This document shows, in pieces, positions 32,747 to 41,306 of a stretch of 64,000 nt of DNA. This stretch comes from Streptomyces diastatochromogenes (lineage in GTDB: Bacteria > Actinomycetota > Actinomycetes > Streptomycetales > Streptomycetaceae). Position 1 is the stretch's first letter. Every line of letters begins with the position of its first letter. Below the pieces are notes generated by a model. That model searched no databases, was not told the origin of the DNA, and saw nothing but the letters and a program-made list of their open reading frames with translations. The position numbers and the translations under genes are program-made. The stretch spans positions 220,968 through 284,967 of the forward strand of contig NZ_MCGQ01000008.1 of NCBI RefSeq assembly GCF_002242805.1. Reading direction: 5' to 3'.

Positions 32747-33250
32747 CTAATTGCGGGTCCGCTTCTCGATTTTCCGCTGTACGTGGACGATCGCGGTGCG
32801 CGCGGCTTCGAGCCTGATGCCCTGCACCCGGGCGAGAGCAAGGTGGTCGTCCAGCAGGCTCTCGTCCACGGCGAGCCTGTCGGCGTGGTTCTGCGGCAGC
32901 GCGTTCGCCCGGTAGCCCTCCAGCTCCGCGACGACCACGCCGAACGGCAGGTCCGGGGAGCGCTGTTCGGCGATCCTGAGCCTGCTGACCACGTCGACCA
33001 GCTCACGCAGCTCGGCCGTGACGCCCTCGACGGCCGTCGTGAGCGACAGCCGGTTCAGCACGAGGAGCGCATCGCTCGCCGTGTCGTAGTCGGGCTGGTG
33101 CCACTGGACGGTCTGGTCGCGGCGACGGTGGTTGACGACGAGCCAGGTGCTGACGACCAGGGCGACGAGGGCGATCACCGCCCCCCAGGTCCAGGAGGAG
33201 AAGAAATCGCTGGCGCCGGGAGAAGAGCTGGAAGAAGAAAGGGGCAGCAT
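32747..33250 (-). CDS. Single-pass membrane protein of unknown function
   Basis: 167 residues from ATG 33250 with GGAAGGAC 7 nt upstream. A Ser-rich N-terminus is followed by one helix at ~19-41 (WTWGAVIALVALVVSTWLVV) and NHRRR, so the remaining ~120 residues should be cytoplasmic. That part is helical with LVLNRLSLTTAVEGV and heptad-like leucines, suggesting a coiled coil. No motif recognised. Its stop lies 7 bp from the exported-peptide stop, convergent, so it could belong to the same functional group. Confidence 0.78.
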   Translation of the reverse strand: MLPLSSSSSSPGASDFFSSWTWGAVIALVALVVSTWLVVNHRRRDQTVQWHQPDYDTASDALLVLNRLSLTTAVEGVTAELRELVDVVSRLRIAEQRSPDLPFGVVVAELEGYRANALPQNHADRLAVDESLLDDHLALARVQGIRLEAARTAIVHVQRKIEKRTRN

Positions 33251-33275
33251 GGTGTTGTCCTTCCTGAGGATGGGT

Positions 33276-33331
33276 GCTCACCAGATCGCCTCTTCCACAG
33301 GGTCTGGTGAGCGTCGGTGTTCTCCACACCG
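33276..33331. repeat. Two inverted repeats downstream of the NUDIX fusion gene
   Basis: GCTCACCAGA (33276-33285) pairs with TCTGGTGAGC (33303-33312), and CGGTGT-TCTCC-ACACCG follows (33315-33331). They lie between the stop of the NUDIX fusion (33391) and the start of the next minus-strand gene (33250), so they could end one transcript or control the other. Confidence 0.5.
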
Positions 33332-33390
33332 GTGCATGGTGTGTTCCGGCCGCGGCCTCGGGCTCTCGCACAGTCCGGGGCCGCGGTGTT

Positions 33391-34530
33391 CTAGAGGGTG
33401 CGGCGGCCGCGCATCATCGGCGGGTACAGCAGGTCCGCCGTGCCCCGGCGGAACAGGGCAGGCGGCTTCCCGGGCCCTGACCTGCGCACCTTGTCGGTCT
33501 TGAGCACGAAACCCTGGGTCTCGTCCACGACCTTGCGGTGGAAGTTCCCCGGGTTGAGCTCGTAGCCCCACACGGCCTCGTAGACCTTACGCAGGTCAGT
33601 GATGGTGAAGAGGTCGTCGCAGAAGGCGGTCGCGACGGTGGTGTGTTCCAGCCGGGTCCGGGTGTGTTCGAGCCCGTGCCGGAGGATCTCGCCGTGGTCG
33701 AAGGCGAGGCTGCTGTTGGGGCCCCACAGCGATTCCTCGACCTCGACCCAGTCGGCCTCGCGGGCGTCGCTCGCGCCGGTCACCTCCGGCGGATCCGGCA
33801 TGACCGCCAGAAAGGCGGTCGAGATGATCCGGCCCCGGGGGTCACGCTCCGGGCGCGAGTACGTGTGCAGTTGTTCCAGCCGGATCCCGGAGCCGTTCAG
33901 CCCGGTCTCCTCCCGGAGTTCCCGCTTCGCCGTGTCCTCCAGGGACTCTCCCGGCCGGACGAACCCGCCGGGCAGGGCGAGCATCCCGCGATACGGCTTC
34001 TTGCCGCGCCGCACGAGAAGGACCCGCAGTTGTTCCGAGCGGATCGTGAAGATCACGATGTCGGCCGTCGGCTGCGCCGCGACCCGTGGCCGCCTGACCG
34101 GAGCGGGTCCCGGATCGCTCCCGGCGATAATCTCCACCAAGCGGCGCGCATCGACAACGGTTCCCTCCGGGACCGCGATGGGCAGGTCCTTCGGCGGCTC
34201 CGCGTAGTAGACGGCCATGCCGCGTTCGTGGACGCATCCCAGTTCGTACGCGGTGGTGCGGCCGATGTATCCGCCGGGATTCACGACGTACACCAGGTCC
34301 GAGGTGAAGATCTTCTCCAGGGTCGCCGCCTGGAGGTCGTGGTCCGAGGACTCCGGAGGGTCGGACTCGAAGCGCACGAACTCATGCCCGTGGTTGACGA
34401 TCCGGCAGATCGGCGGGCTCTTCACGGTCAGTCCGGCGTCCGCGAAGGTCCGGGCGGCCGCCAGGACTTCGGGGTAGTGCTGCCGGAAGCTCCCGATGAG
34501 AGCGACGGAGCCCTTGGTGGAGATACGCAT
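33391..34530 (-). CDS. Deoxyribosyltransferase-like / NUDIX / NrtR-type winged-helix fusion protein
   Basis: 379 residues from ATG 34530. Residues 1-~135 resemble nucleoside 2-deoxyribosyltransferases (VALIGSFRQHYPEVLAAART, SDHDLQAATLEKIFTSDLVY, VVNPGGYIGRTTAYELGCV). Residues ~155-290 are a NUDIX domain with a full NUDIX box (GGFVRPGESLEDTAKRELRE followed by ETGL). Residues ~300-375 match the C-terminal winged helix of NrtR regulators (TITDLRKVYEAVWGYELNPG, NFHRKV). NrtR proteins sense ADP-ribose and control NAD metabolism; the complete NUDIX box suggests hydrolase activity is kept. The added N-terminal domain is unusual for NrtR. No NAD gene is adjacent. Confidence 0.86.
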   Translation of the reverse strand: MRISTKGSVALIGSFRQHYPEVLAAARTFADAGLTVKSPPICRIVNHGHEFVRFESDPPESSDHDLQAATLEKIFTSDLVYVVNPGGYIGRTTAYELGCVHERGMAVYYAEPPKDLPIAVPEGTVVDARRLVEIIAGSDPGPAPVRRPRVAAQPTADIVIFTIRSEQLRVLLVRRGKKPYRGMLALPGGFVRPGESLEDTAKRELREETGLNGSGIRLEQLHTYSRPERDPRGRIISTAFLAVMPDPPEVTGASDAREADWVEVEESLWGPNSSLAFDHGEILRHGLEHTRTRLEHTTVATAFCDDLFTITDLRKVYEAVWGYELNPGNFHRKVVDETQGFVLKTDKVRRSGPGKPPALFRRGTADLLYPPMMRGRRTL

Positions 34531-34748
34531 AACGGGACTGTGCCAGTCGAACACCGCTGATCCGAACTCCCGATAGTGCCTGCCTGACAAGAACCCGGGT
34601 GTCGTCCGAGGTGAGAGTGGGTTTCCCGACAACGTGTCAGAATGAAAAGAACTAGGGCCGGTTGCTGGCTCGGCAACCGACGCCGCTCGTCACGCAGTTG
34701 ACCGGCCGGCCCTCCCCTCGGGGCAATCAATCGCCCGGCACCGAGCGG

Positions 34749-37700
34749 TCAACCACCGCACACCCGCCGGTACGGCACATTGCGCACGTACGTCCGCCAC
34801 TGCTCCCGCGTCAGACCGCCGCCTCCCGCCCGCGCGCACACCGCCGCGACCGCCCGCGACGGAGCGATCGTGTACCGCTGGAGCGGCACGTGCGCGCTCC
34901 CCGCGTACAGCGTGCCGCTGTCGGCGCCGAAGGCCACGGTGTCGATCTCCTCGCCGGGCGTCGTCAGGAGACCGCCCAGTGGCTGCTGCGTGGCGATGTC
35001 CCACAGCTGCAGGCTCCCCGCCTCGCCGCCCACCGCGAGTGTCCTGCCGTCGGGGCTGACGGCGAGGGCGCTGACGGCCTCCGAGGTGTCGCCGAGGAGC
35101 ACGTCGCCGCTGCCGTCCGGGAGTGCGGGGAAGACGCTGCGCAGGATTCCCGTCCGCTGCCCGAGTCCTCCGTCCCACAGCGCCACCCGGCCCGTCTGGT
35201 CCCCGGCGGCCATCAGCGAGCCGTCGGGGGCGAAGGCGAGGGCTCCGATCTCGTCGTTCCGGACCAGGTCGTGGGCCGTGACCTTGCCGGTGGGCAGGTC
35301 TGCGACGCGGTTGTCGCCGACCAGGAAGCGGCCGTCGGGGCCGATGGCCAGGTGGCTGCTGGCCAGGGACGGGAGGGCCCCCGTCCTGCGGTGGCCCACC
35401 GTGTCCCAGACCTCGTCGACCAGCTTGCCGTCGGCCGATGTGCGGGCGGCGTAAAGGGCGTCGGGGGCGAGGGCGATCGCGATCACCGCTCGGGGCGACG
35501 TCCTGGTGGCCAGGTCGAAGGTAGTACGCACACGGCTTCGGGTGACGTCCCAGATCGTGAGGGGCTGCCGGGACGTCTCGCTGCCGGGTGCCGAGACGCC
35601 GTAGGCGAGCGCCTTGCCGTCGGGGGTGAACGCCAGCAGCGCGAGGGTGTTCGGCGGGGACACCGGTGCGGAGGGGTCGGCGGAGACGGGCAGTTGCGGG
35701 GCGGGCAGGGTGCGCAGCAGCCGGCCGTCGCGGGTGTCGCGCAGGTCGACGCGGTAGTGGTCGCCGGTGCGCCGCGCGGTGGCGAGGGTGCGGCCGTCGG
35801 GGCTGAGCAGCGCCTTGTCCACCGCCTGGTCCTGCCAGTCCGGCGTGACGGCGGCCGAGACGTCCAGCGCGTGCACGGTGCCGCCCTCCAGGTACCGCAG
35901 GACCGGGCGGTCCGGATCCCAGGCCAGACCGCCGTACAGGTGCTGGTTGTTCAGGGAGTGCCGGAACACCGGGGCCTCGACGCCCAGCCGCCACACCCTG
36001 ACCTCCTGGCCGTCGGCGGTGGCCAGGAACTTCCCGTCCCTGGTGAAGGCGAGGTACTGCACCCCCGGGTCCTGGAGGTCGGCCAGCTGCTGTCCCGACC
36101 GGACGTCCCAGACGCGCGTCCCGGTCGCGGTGACCGCGGCCAGCCGCTGCCCGCCGCCGAGCGTGAGCAGCGACCGGTCCTGGCCGCAGACGTCCCCGTT
36201 GCGTTCCCAGCGCCCGTGGACCGTGCGCCCGCCGCTGCCCAGGTCCCGCACCCGCGGTGCGCCGCCGGCGAGGGGGCAGGACGCGACCAGCCGGCCGTCC
36301 GCGCTCGGCGCCACCACCTCCGTACTCTCCGCCCGCGTGGCGAACAGCAGCTTTCCGTCCGAGGCCGAACGCACCCGCACCTCGGTGTCGTCGATGTCGG
36401 TCACGGCATAGCTGGTTCCGGTGAAGTCCACCAGGGAAGACGTCGGCAGCAAGTCACCGCTCCACCGCCCGGCGGCCGTGTCCCACAGCCGTACCCCGTC
36501 AGCCCCGTGGACCGCCAGCAGCCGCCCGTCGGGGCTCGCCGCCTCCACCCGGCCGTCCTCCGGCAGCCGCCCGGAGGCGAGGCGCCGGTGTGCGGCCACG
36601 TCCCAGGTCCGCCAGGTACGCCCCTCGACACTGAGCAGGGTGCGGCCTGAGCCGGTCAGGAAGCGCGAAGGGCCGTCGCCCGGCGACGGGTCGCTGAAGC
36701 TGTCCAGTTCCGGCTGGGCGAGGGAGCCAAGCAGCGCCCGCCGGGTCTCCGGCAGCCGGGCCACGCGCCAGGCGGCGACGCCCAGCAGTTGGGCGGCGCG
36801 TGGGTCGGTCGTGCGCAGGGCGTCCGCGACGGAGGCGATGCGGCGGGCCGCGTCCTCGGTGTTCCGGCGCCGGTTGTCCCGGCTCTGCGTCCAGGCGGCC
36901 AGACCGGCGACCAGCGCCACCACGACGACGGCCGACAGCGCGCCGATCGCGGCCCGTGCCCGGCGCGTGGAGCGGGCGGCGGCCCGGCGCTCGGCCTCGC
37001 GGGCGTCGAGCGCGGCGGTGAGGAACTCCCGTTCCGCCCTGGCCACGGCGGGGTCCCGCGCGTGGTCGGGGAAGAACTCCTCCGCGCGGGCCAGCCGGGT
37101 GCCCCGGTACAGGGTGCCGGGGTCGCGGTCGTGCTCCAGCCAGGTGCGGGTGGCCTCGTTCAGGGCCCGGTGGGTGCGCAGCCGCTCGCGGTCCTCGTCG
37201 ATCCAGCCGAACAGCCGGGGCCAGCAGGAGATCAGCGCCTCGTGGGCGAGCTGGACGCCGTCCTCGTCGACGGTGAGCAGGCGGGCGCGGGCCAGCCGTT
37301 CCACCACCACCGTGACGTCGGGGTCGGTGCACTGGTCCAGCTCGGCCCGGGTGAGCGGGCGCCGGGTGTCGGGGGTGCCCCGGCCCGGCTCGACCAACCG
37401 CAGCAGCAGGCGTCGTGCGGTACCCCGCCGGGCCGGGTTCAGCTGCCCGTACACCTCCTCGGCGCTGGCCGCGATCGCGCCGCGCACCCCGCCCGTCGCC
37501 TCGTAGGCGGCCAGCGTCAGCAGGCGGCCCTTGCGCCGCCGCCAGGTCTCCAGCAGGGCGTGCGAGAGCATCGGCAGCCCGCCGGGCTGGTCGAGGACCT
37601 CCTCGACGATCCGCGCGGTCAACTCCCGCTCCACCAGGTGCCCGACGGCCTGCGCCGGTCCGACCACCGCCTCCCGCAGCTCGTCCGCGGTCATCGGGCC

Positions 37701-38480
37701 GACCAGGAGTCCGGCGCGGTGCAGGACGTCCGCGAGGTCGCGGTGCTCGGCGCACCGGGCGTAGAAGTCCGCGCGTACGGCGATCAGCACCTTGAGCCGG
37801 CTGTCCGGGTCCCGGGCGGCGAGCAGCAGGTCGATGAACCGCGCCCGCTCGGCCCGGTCCCGGCACAGGGTGAAGACTTCCTCGAACTGGTCGACCACCA
37901 CCCAGCTCTCCGGCTCCCCGGCGGCCGGGGTCAGCAGGTGCCCGTACGTGGCCGCGGGACGGTCGCCGGGCGTGAGCACCCGCAGCACCGCAGGCCGCCC
38001 CCGGGCAGCGATCTCGTGCCGGAGGCGGGGTATCAACCCGGCCCGCAGCAGTGAGGACTTGCCGCTGCCGGACGCGCCGAACACCACCGCGAACCGGTGA
38101 TCGCACACCAGGCGCCGCACCTCCTCCGCCAGCCGGTCGCGGCCGAAGAACAGCGCCTGGTCGGCCGGCTCGAACCGGGCCAGGCCCCGGTACGGGGGTG
38201 CGGTGTCGTCCGACACGGCGGCCGCCTCGGCCTCCTTCCAGCGCGGCTCCCACTCCCCGGGATCGCCCCCGCACGCCTGCACGTACCCGCGCAGGACCGC
38301 GAGCGAGGGCAGCCGCTCCCCGGCGGCCGCCTGGGACAGCGTGGTCGCGGAGAAGCCCGCGCTCTCGGCCATGCCCCGGTACGACGGGCTCCCCGCGGCC
38401 CGGCGCAGCTCCCGCAGTTCGTGTGCGAAGCGCTGGACGGGACCGGCGCCGGGATCGACGGGTCGCTCGGGACGCCCCAT
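34749..38480 (-). CDS. XRE-STAND NTPase with membrane helix and WD40 propeller
   Basis: 1243 residues from ATG 38480 with AGGTGAGG upstream. Domain order: helix-turn-helix (~15-75, YRGMAESAGFSATTLSQAAA), nSTAND1 NTPase with P-loop GASGSGKSS (~135-143), Walker B WVVVDQFEEVF (~193-203) and a downstream helical region (LPMLSHALLETW), one transmembrane helix (~509-529, IGALSAVVVVALVAGLAAW), then WD40-type blades to the end (LAVSPDGRTLAVGG, LAFAPDGSLMAAG, LWD repeats). This Streptomyces family is thought to be a signal-transduction or self/non-self sensing ATPase; the membrane helix puts the propeller outside. Ligand unknown. Confidence 0.92.
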   Translation of the reverse strand: MGRPERPVDPGAGPVQRFAHELRELRRAAGSPSYRGMAESAGFSATTLSQAAAGERLPSLAVLRGYVQACGGDPGEWEPRWKEAEAAAVSDDTAPPYRGLARFEPADQALFFGRDRLAEEVRRLVCDHRFAVVFGASGSGKSSLLRAGLIPRLRHEIAARGRPAVLRVLTPGDRPAATYGHLLTPAAGEPESWVVVDQFEEVFTLCRDRAERARFIDLLLAARDPDSRLKVLIAVRADFYARCAEHRDLADVLHRAGLLVGPMTADELREAVVGPAQAVGHLVERELTARIVEEVLDQPGGLPMLSHALLETWRRRKGRLLTLAAYEATGGVRGAIAASAEEVYGQLNPARRGTARRLLLRLVEPGRGTPDTRRPLTRAELDQCTDPDVTVVVERLARARLLTVDEDGVQLAHEALISCWPRLFGWIDEDRERLRTHRALNEATRTWLEHDRDPGTLYRGTRLARAEEFFPDHARDPAVARAEREFLTAALDAREAERRAAARSTRRARAAIGALSAVVVVALVAGLAAWTQSRDNRRRNTEDAARRIASVADALRTTDPRAAQLLGVAAWRVARLPETRRALLGSLAQPELDSFSDPSPGDGPSRFLTGSGRTLLSVEGRTWRTWDVAAHRRLASGRLPEDGRVEAASPDGRLLAVHGADGVRLWDTAAGRWSGDLLPTSSLVDFTGTSYAVTDIDDTEVRVRSASDGKLLFATRAESTEVVAPSADGRLVASCPLAGGAPRVRDLGSGGRTVHGRWERNGDVCGQDRSLLTLGGGQRLAAVTATGTRVWDVRSGQQLADLQDPGVQYLAFTRDGKFLATADGQEVRVWRLGVEAPVFRHSLNNQHLYGGLAWDPDRPVLRYLEGGTVHALDVSAAVTPDWQDQAVDKALLSPDGRTLATARRTGDHYRVDLRDTRDGRLLRTLPAPQLPVSADPSAPVSPPNTLALLAFTPDGKALAYGVSAPGSETSRQPLTIWDVTRSRVRTTFDLATRTSPRAVIAIALAPDALYAARTSADGKLVDEVWDTVGHRRTGALPSLASSHLAIGPDGRFLVGDNRVADLPTGKVTAHDLVRNDEIGALAFAPDGSLMAAGDQTGRVALWDGGLGQRTGILRSVFPALPDGSGDVLLGDTSEAVSALAVSPDGRTLAVGGEAGSLQLWDIATQQPLGGLLTTPGEEIDTVAFGADSGTLYAGSAHVPLQRYTIAPSRAVAAVCARAGGGGLTREQWRTYVRNVPYRRVCGG

Positions 38481-38760
38481 GACCTCACCTGCCTCGGGCT
38501 CGCTTGCTGTGGCTGTCCTACGGGCTTGCGGTGAAGTCAACGTAACGTCCGGACAAACGGCCGGGCGGCGGCTTCGCGGAACCGAAGGCCGAGCAGAACT
38601 GCCAAAGAAATCAGGGCAGTTCGTCAACCCCGGAGAAGGTTGTACGCGAGTGGCATATCTCACCACTCACCCCTGCATAGACGGCCACGCCGTTAATGTG
38701 TGCGATCCGGTGCAGCCGTGACGAGGGCAGATGCGCTTCGTCCGGGCGGGAGGGTGGGGA

Positions 38761-40329
38761 ATGACGCTGGACGCGGAGGCGCGGCCGAAGAACCGGGGGC
38801 GGCACGGCGGTGGCGGCGGCCGCAGACGTGGCGGCACCGAACCGGACGCACCGCGCCCCAAGCGCCGGATACTGCGCTGGACGGCGGCCACCCTGGCCGT
38901 CGTCATACTCGGCACCGCGGGCGCGGGTTACCTCTACTACGAGCACCTCAACGCCAACATCAAGAAGGCCAAGCGGAACCTGGGCGACTCGGACGTCCCC
39001 GAGGCCACCCCGAACGCCGCCGGCCAGACGCCGCTGAACATCCTGATGATCGGCTCGGACAGCCGGAACACCGCGAAGGACCTGAAGCTCGGCGGGTCCA
39101 AGGCCGACGTGGGCCGCCCGCCGCTCGCGGACGTGCAGATGCTGCTGCACGTCTCGGCCGACCGCAGCAACATGTCCGTGATCAGCCTGCCGCGCGACAC
39201 GATGATCCCGATCCCCAAGTGCAGCACCGACGAGAAGAAGTACGAGGCGCTCTCGCTGGCCATGGCGAACGAGTCGCTCGGCCGCGGCGGCCCGGGGTGC
39301 ACCGTCGCCACCTGGCAGAGCCTCACCAAGATCCACATCGACCACTTCATGATGGTCGACTTCTCCGGCGTGGTCGACATGGCGGACGCCATCGGCGGCG
39401 TCCCGGTCTGCGTCCGGCAGAACGTCTACTCGCACACCTCCGACGGCCACGGCTCGGGCCTGAAGCTGAAGGAGGGCACCCACCCGGTCAAGGGCGAGCA
39501 GGCCCTGCAGTGGCTGCGCACCCGCTACGGCTTCGAGGACGGCACCGACGTCGCCCGCACCCACGCCCAGCACATGTACATCAACTCGATGGTCCGTCAG
39601 CTGCGCGCGAACGCGACGCTGGGCAACCCCACCGAGATGCGCCGGCTCGCGGAGGCCGCGACGAAGGCACTCACGGTCGACGACGGCCTCGGCACGGTCA
39701 AGAAGCTGTACGACCTCTCCCAGGAACTGCAGAAGGTCCCGACCAAGCGCATCACGATGACGACGCTGCCCACCGTGGAGTGGTCGCAGGACCACAACCG
39801 TCTTGTGCCCGCCACCGAGGACGCCGACCAGCTCATCTCCATGGTCCGCGACGACACCCCGCTGGACGGCCGCGGCGCCAAGCACAAGACGGAGCAGACG
39901 TCGAAGGACCCCGCGGCCCCCGCCGACGCCCTCGGGGTCCAGGTCCGCAACGGCACCGGGACGACCGCCCAGGCCCCGACACCCCAGCGGGCGAGCGCGG
40001 TCGCCCAGGTCCTGCAGGCCAAGGGGTTCACCCAGGCCAAGTCGGACATCACCGCCGCCACCGAGGCCAAGACCCTCCTCCTCTACCCCAGCGCCGACCT
40101 GGAGGGCGACGCCCAGGCCGTGGCCAAGGCGCTCGGCGTTCCCCTGAGCCAGGTGCGCAGGTCGACCGACGTCTCGGGCGTCACCCTGATCGTCGGCGCG
40201 GACTGGCGCACCGGCGACACCTACCCGAAGACGAAGAGCCCGACCAAGGCACCCGATTCGGCGGCCGTGCTGCCCGGGGACAAGGAGGACGCGTGCATGG
40301 AGGTGCAGAAGGGCTTCACGTGGGAGTGA
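38761..40329 (+). CDS. LytR-CpsA-Psr (LCP) family wall glycopolymer ligase
   Basis: 522 residues from ATG 38761 with GGGAGGGTGGGG upstream. A Gly/Arg-rich cytoplasmic tail (1-~35), one membrane helix (~36-60, WTAATLAVVILGTAGAGYLY), LCP domain (~90-280: NILMIGSDSR, MSVISLPRDTMIPIP, WQSLTKIHIDHFMMVDFSG, LQWLRTRYGFEDGTDVARTH) and a C-terminal LytR_C domain (~385-470, LGVQVRNGTGTTAQAPTPQR). The conserved Arg and Asp positions of LCP enzymes are present. Expected role: transfer of teichoic acid or other polymer from a lipid carrier to peptidoglycan outside the membrane. Confidence 0.93.
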   Translation: MTLDAEARPKNRGRHGGGGGRRRGGTEPDAPRPKRRILRWTAATLAVVILGTAGAGYLYYEHLNANIKKAKRNLGDSDVPEATPNAAGQTPLNILMIGSDSRNTAKDLKLGGSKADVGRPPLADVQMLLHVSADRSNMSVISLPRDTMIPIPKCSTDEKKYEALSLAMANESLGRGGPGCTVATWQSLTKIHIDHFMMVDFSGVVDMADAIGGVPVCVRQNVYSHTSDGHGSGLKLKEGTHPVKGEQALQWLRTRYGFEDGTDVARTHAQHMYINSMVRQLRANATLGNPTEMRRLAEAATKALTVDDGLGTVKKLYDLSQELQKVPTKRITMTTLPTVEWSQDHNRLVPATEDADQLISMVRDDTPLDGRGAKHKTEQTSKDPAAPADALGVQVRNGTGTTAQAPTPQRASAVAQVLQAKGFTQAKSDITAATEAKTLLLYPSADLEGDAQAVAKALGVPLSQVRRSTDVSGVTLIVGADWRTGDTYPKTKSPTKAPDSAAVLPGDKEDACMEVQKGFTWE

Positions 40330-40338
40330 CCGCCCGGG

Positions 40339-40356
40339 ATTGATTGCATTGATTGC
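40339..40356. repeat. Tandem 9-bp duplication ATTGATTGC x2
   Basis: ATTGATTGC occurs twice back to back (40339-40347, 40348-40356), 10 bp after the LCP stop and ~80 bp before the NPP1 gene. The AT-rich tandem sequence in a GC-rich background may be part of the NPP1 promoter. Confidence 0.5.
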
Positions 40357-40437
40357 CCTGATGGAAGGGGCTGCCGTTCAACTCCCCCGGCCGCCAGTCT
40401 CGGTGCCGCACACCCACCGAGTGACTGGAGTACCGGC

Positions 40438-41238
40438 ATGTCCCAGGCAGTCAGAAGGAGCGCGCTCGTCGCGGTCAGTGCCGCCGCGCTGACCCTCGCC
40501 CTCACGGGGAGCGCCTCCGCGGGTCCCAACCTGACGAACCTGCCCGAGAGCGCGACCTCGTTCCAGAAGGCGTTCCAGCCCTACTTCGACTACGACTCCG
40601 ACGGCTGCTTCCCCGCGGCCGCCATCGACATGTGGGGCAACCTGAACGGCGGCCTGAAGCCGACCGGTTCGCTCGGCGGCGGCTGCCGCACCGACCACCT
40701 GGGCAACGCCAACACCTACTCGCGGGCCAAGTGCAACAACGGCTGGTGCGGGATCATCTACACCCTGTACTTCGAGAAGGACCAGGCCGACCCCAGCGGC
40801 AGCGGCATCGGCGGCCACCGGCACGACTGGGAGTGCGCGGTGGTGTGGGTCAAGCAGGGCGCGGCCAAGCCCTCCTACCTGTCCGCCTCCCGGCACGGCG
40901 GCTTCAGCACCCACCCGGTCAACGAGGTGCCGATGGACTCCACCGGCGCCCACGTCGAGATCGTCTACCACAAGGACGGCGGGCTCACCCACGCCTTCCG
41001 CTTCGCCAAGTGGGGCGAGCGTCCGGAGGCCTGGGGCGACGGCGGCTGGGACCACCCGAACCTGGTCAGCTGGGACCACTACCCGAACAGCAAGGACCCC
41101 AGCAAGAACCTCCAGACCATCATGAACAACTCCGACTGGGGCAACGCCAACTTCCCCCTCCAGGACTCCAAGTTCAACGACACCCTGAACAAGGCCAAGC
41201 CGTCCGGCATCCCGTTCAACCCGTACGGCGCCGGCTGA
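40438..41238 (+). CDS. Secreted NPP1 / NEP1-like protein (NLP)
   Basis: 266 residues from ATG 40438. Signal peptide ~1-29 (AVSAAALTLALTGSASA-G). The NLP signature heptapeptide GHRHDWE is present as IGGHRHDWECAVVWV, with preceding FEKDQADPSG and paired Cys (DGCFPAAAI, GGGCRTDH, AKCNNGWCG). The His, Asp and Glu of the heptapeptide bind a metal in plant-toxic NLPs, so the cytolytic site is kept at sequence level. In plant pathogens such proteins lyse dicot cells; in a soil actinomycete the role may be saprophytic or plant association. Confidence 0.93.
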   Translation: MSQAVRRSALVAVSAAALTLALTGSASAGPNLTNLPESATSFQKAFQPYFDYDSDGCFPAAAIDMWGNLNGGLKPTGSLGGGCRTDHLGNANTYSRAKCNNGWCGIIYTLYFEKDQADPSGSGIGGHRHDWECAVVWVKQGAAKPSYLSASRHGGFSTHPVNEVPMDSTGAHVEIVYHKDGGLTHAFRFAKWGERPEAWGDGGWDHPNLVSWDHYPNSKDPSKNLQTIMNNSDWGNANFPLQDSKFNDTLNKAKPSGIPFNPYGAG

Positions 41239-41253
41239 GCCCGCCACACCGGC

Positions 41254-41293
41254 GGCCCCCGGCGAGGCACTCCCCCCTGCCCCGCCGGGGGCC
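41254..41293 (+). terminator. Hairpin terminator after the NPP1 gene
   Basis: GGCCCCCGGCG (41254-41264) pairs perfectly with CGCCGGGGGCC (41283-41293), 11 bp, loop 18 nt. It separates the NPP1 gene from the amidohydrolase gene that starts 14 bp later. Confidence 0.7.
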
Positions 41294-41306
41294 TACCCTT
41301 GCCCCC

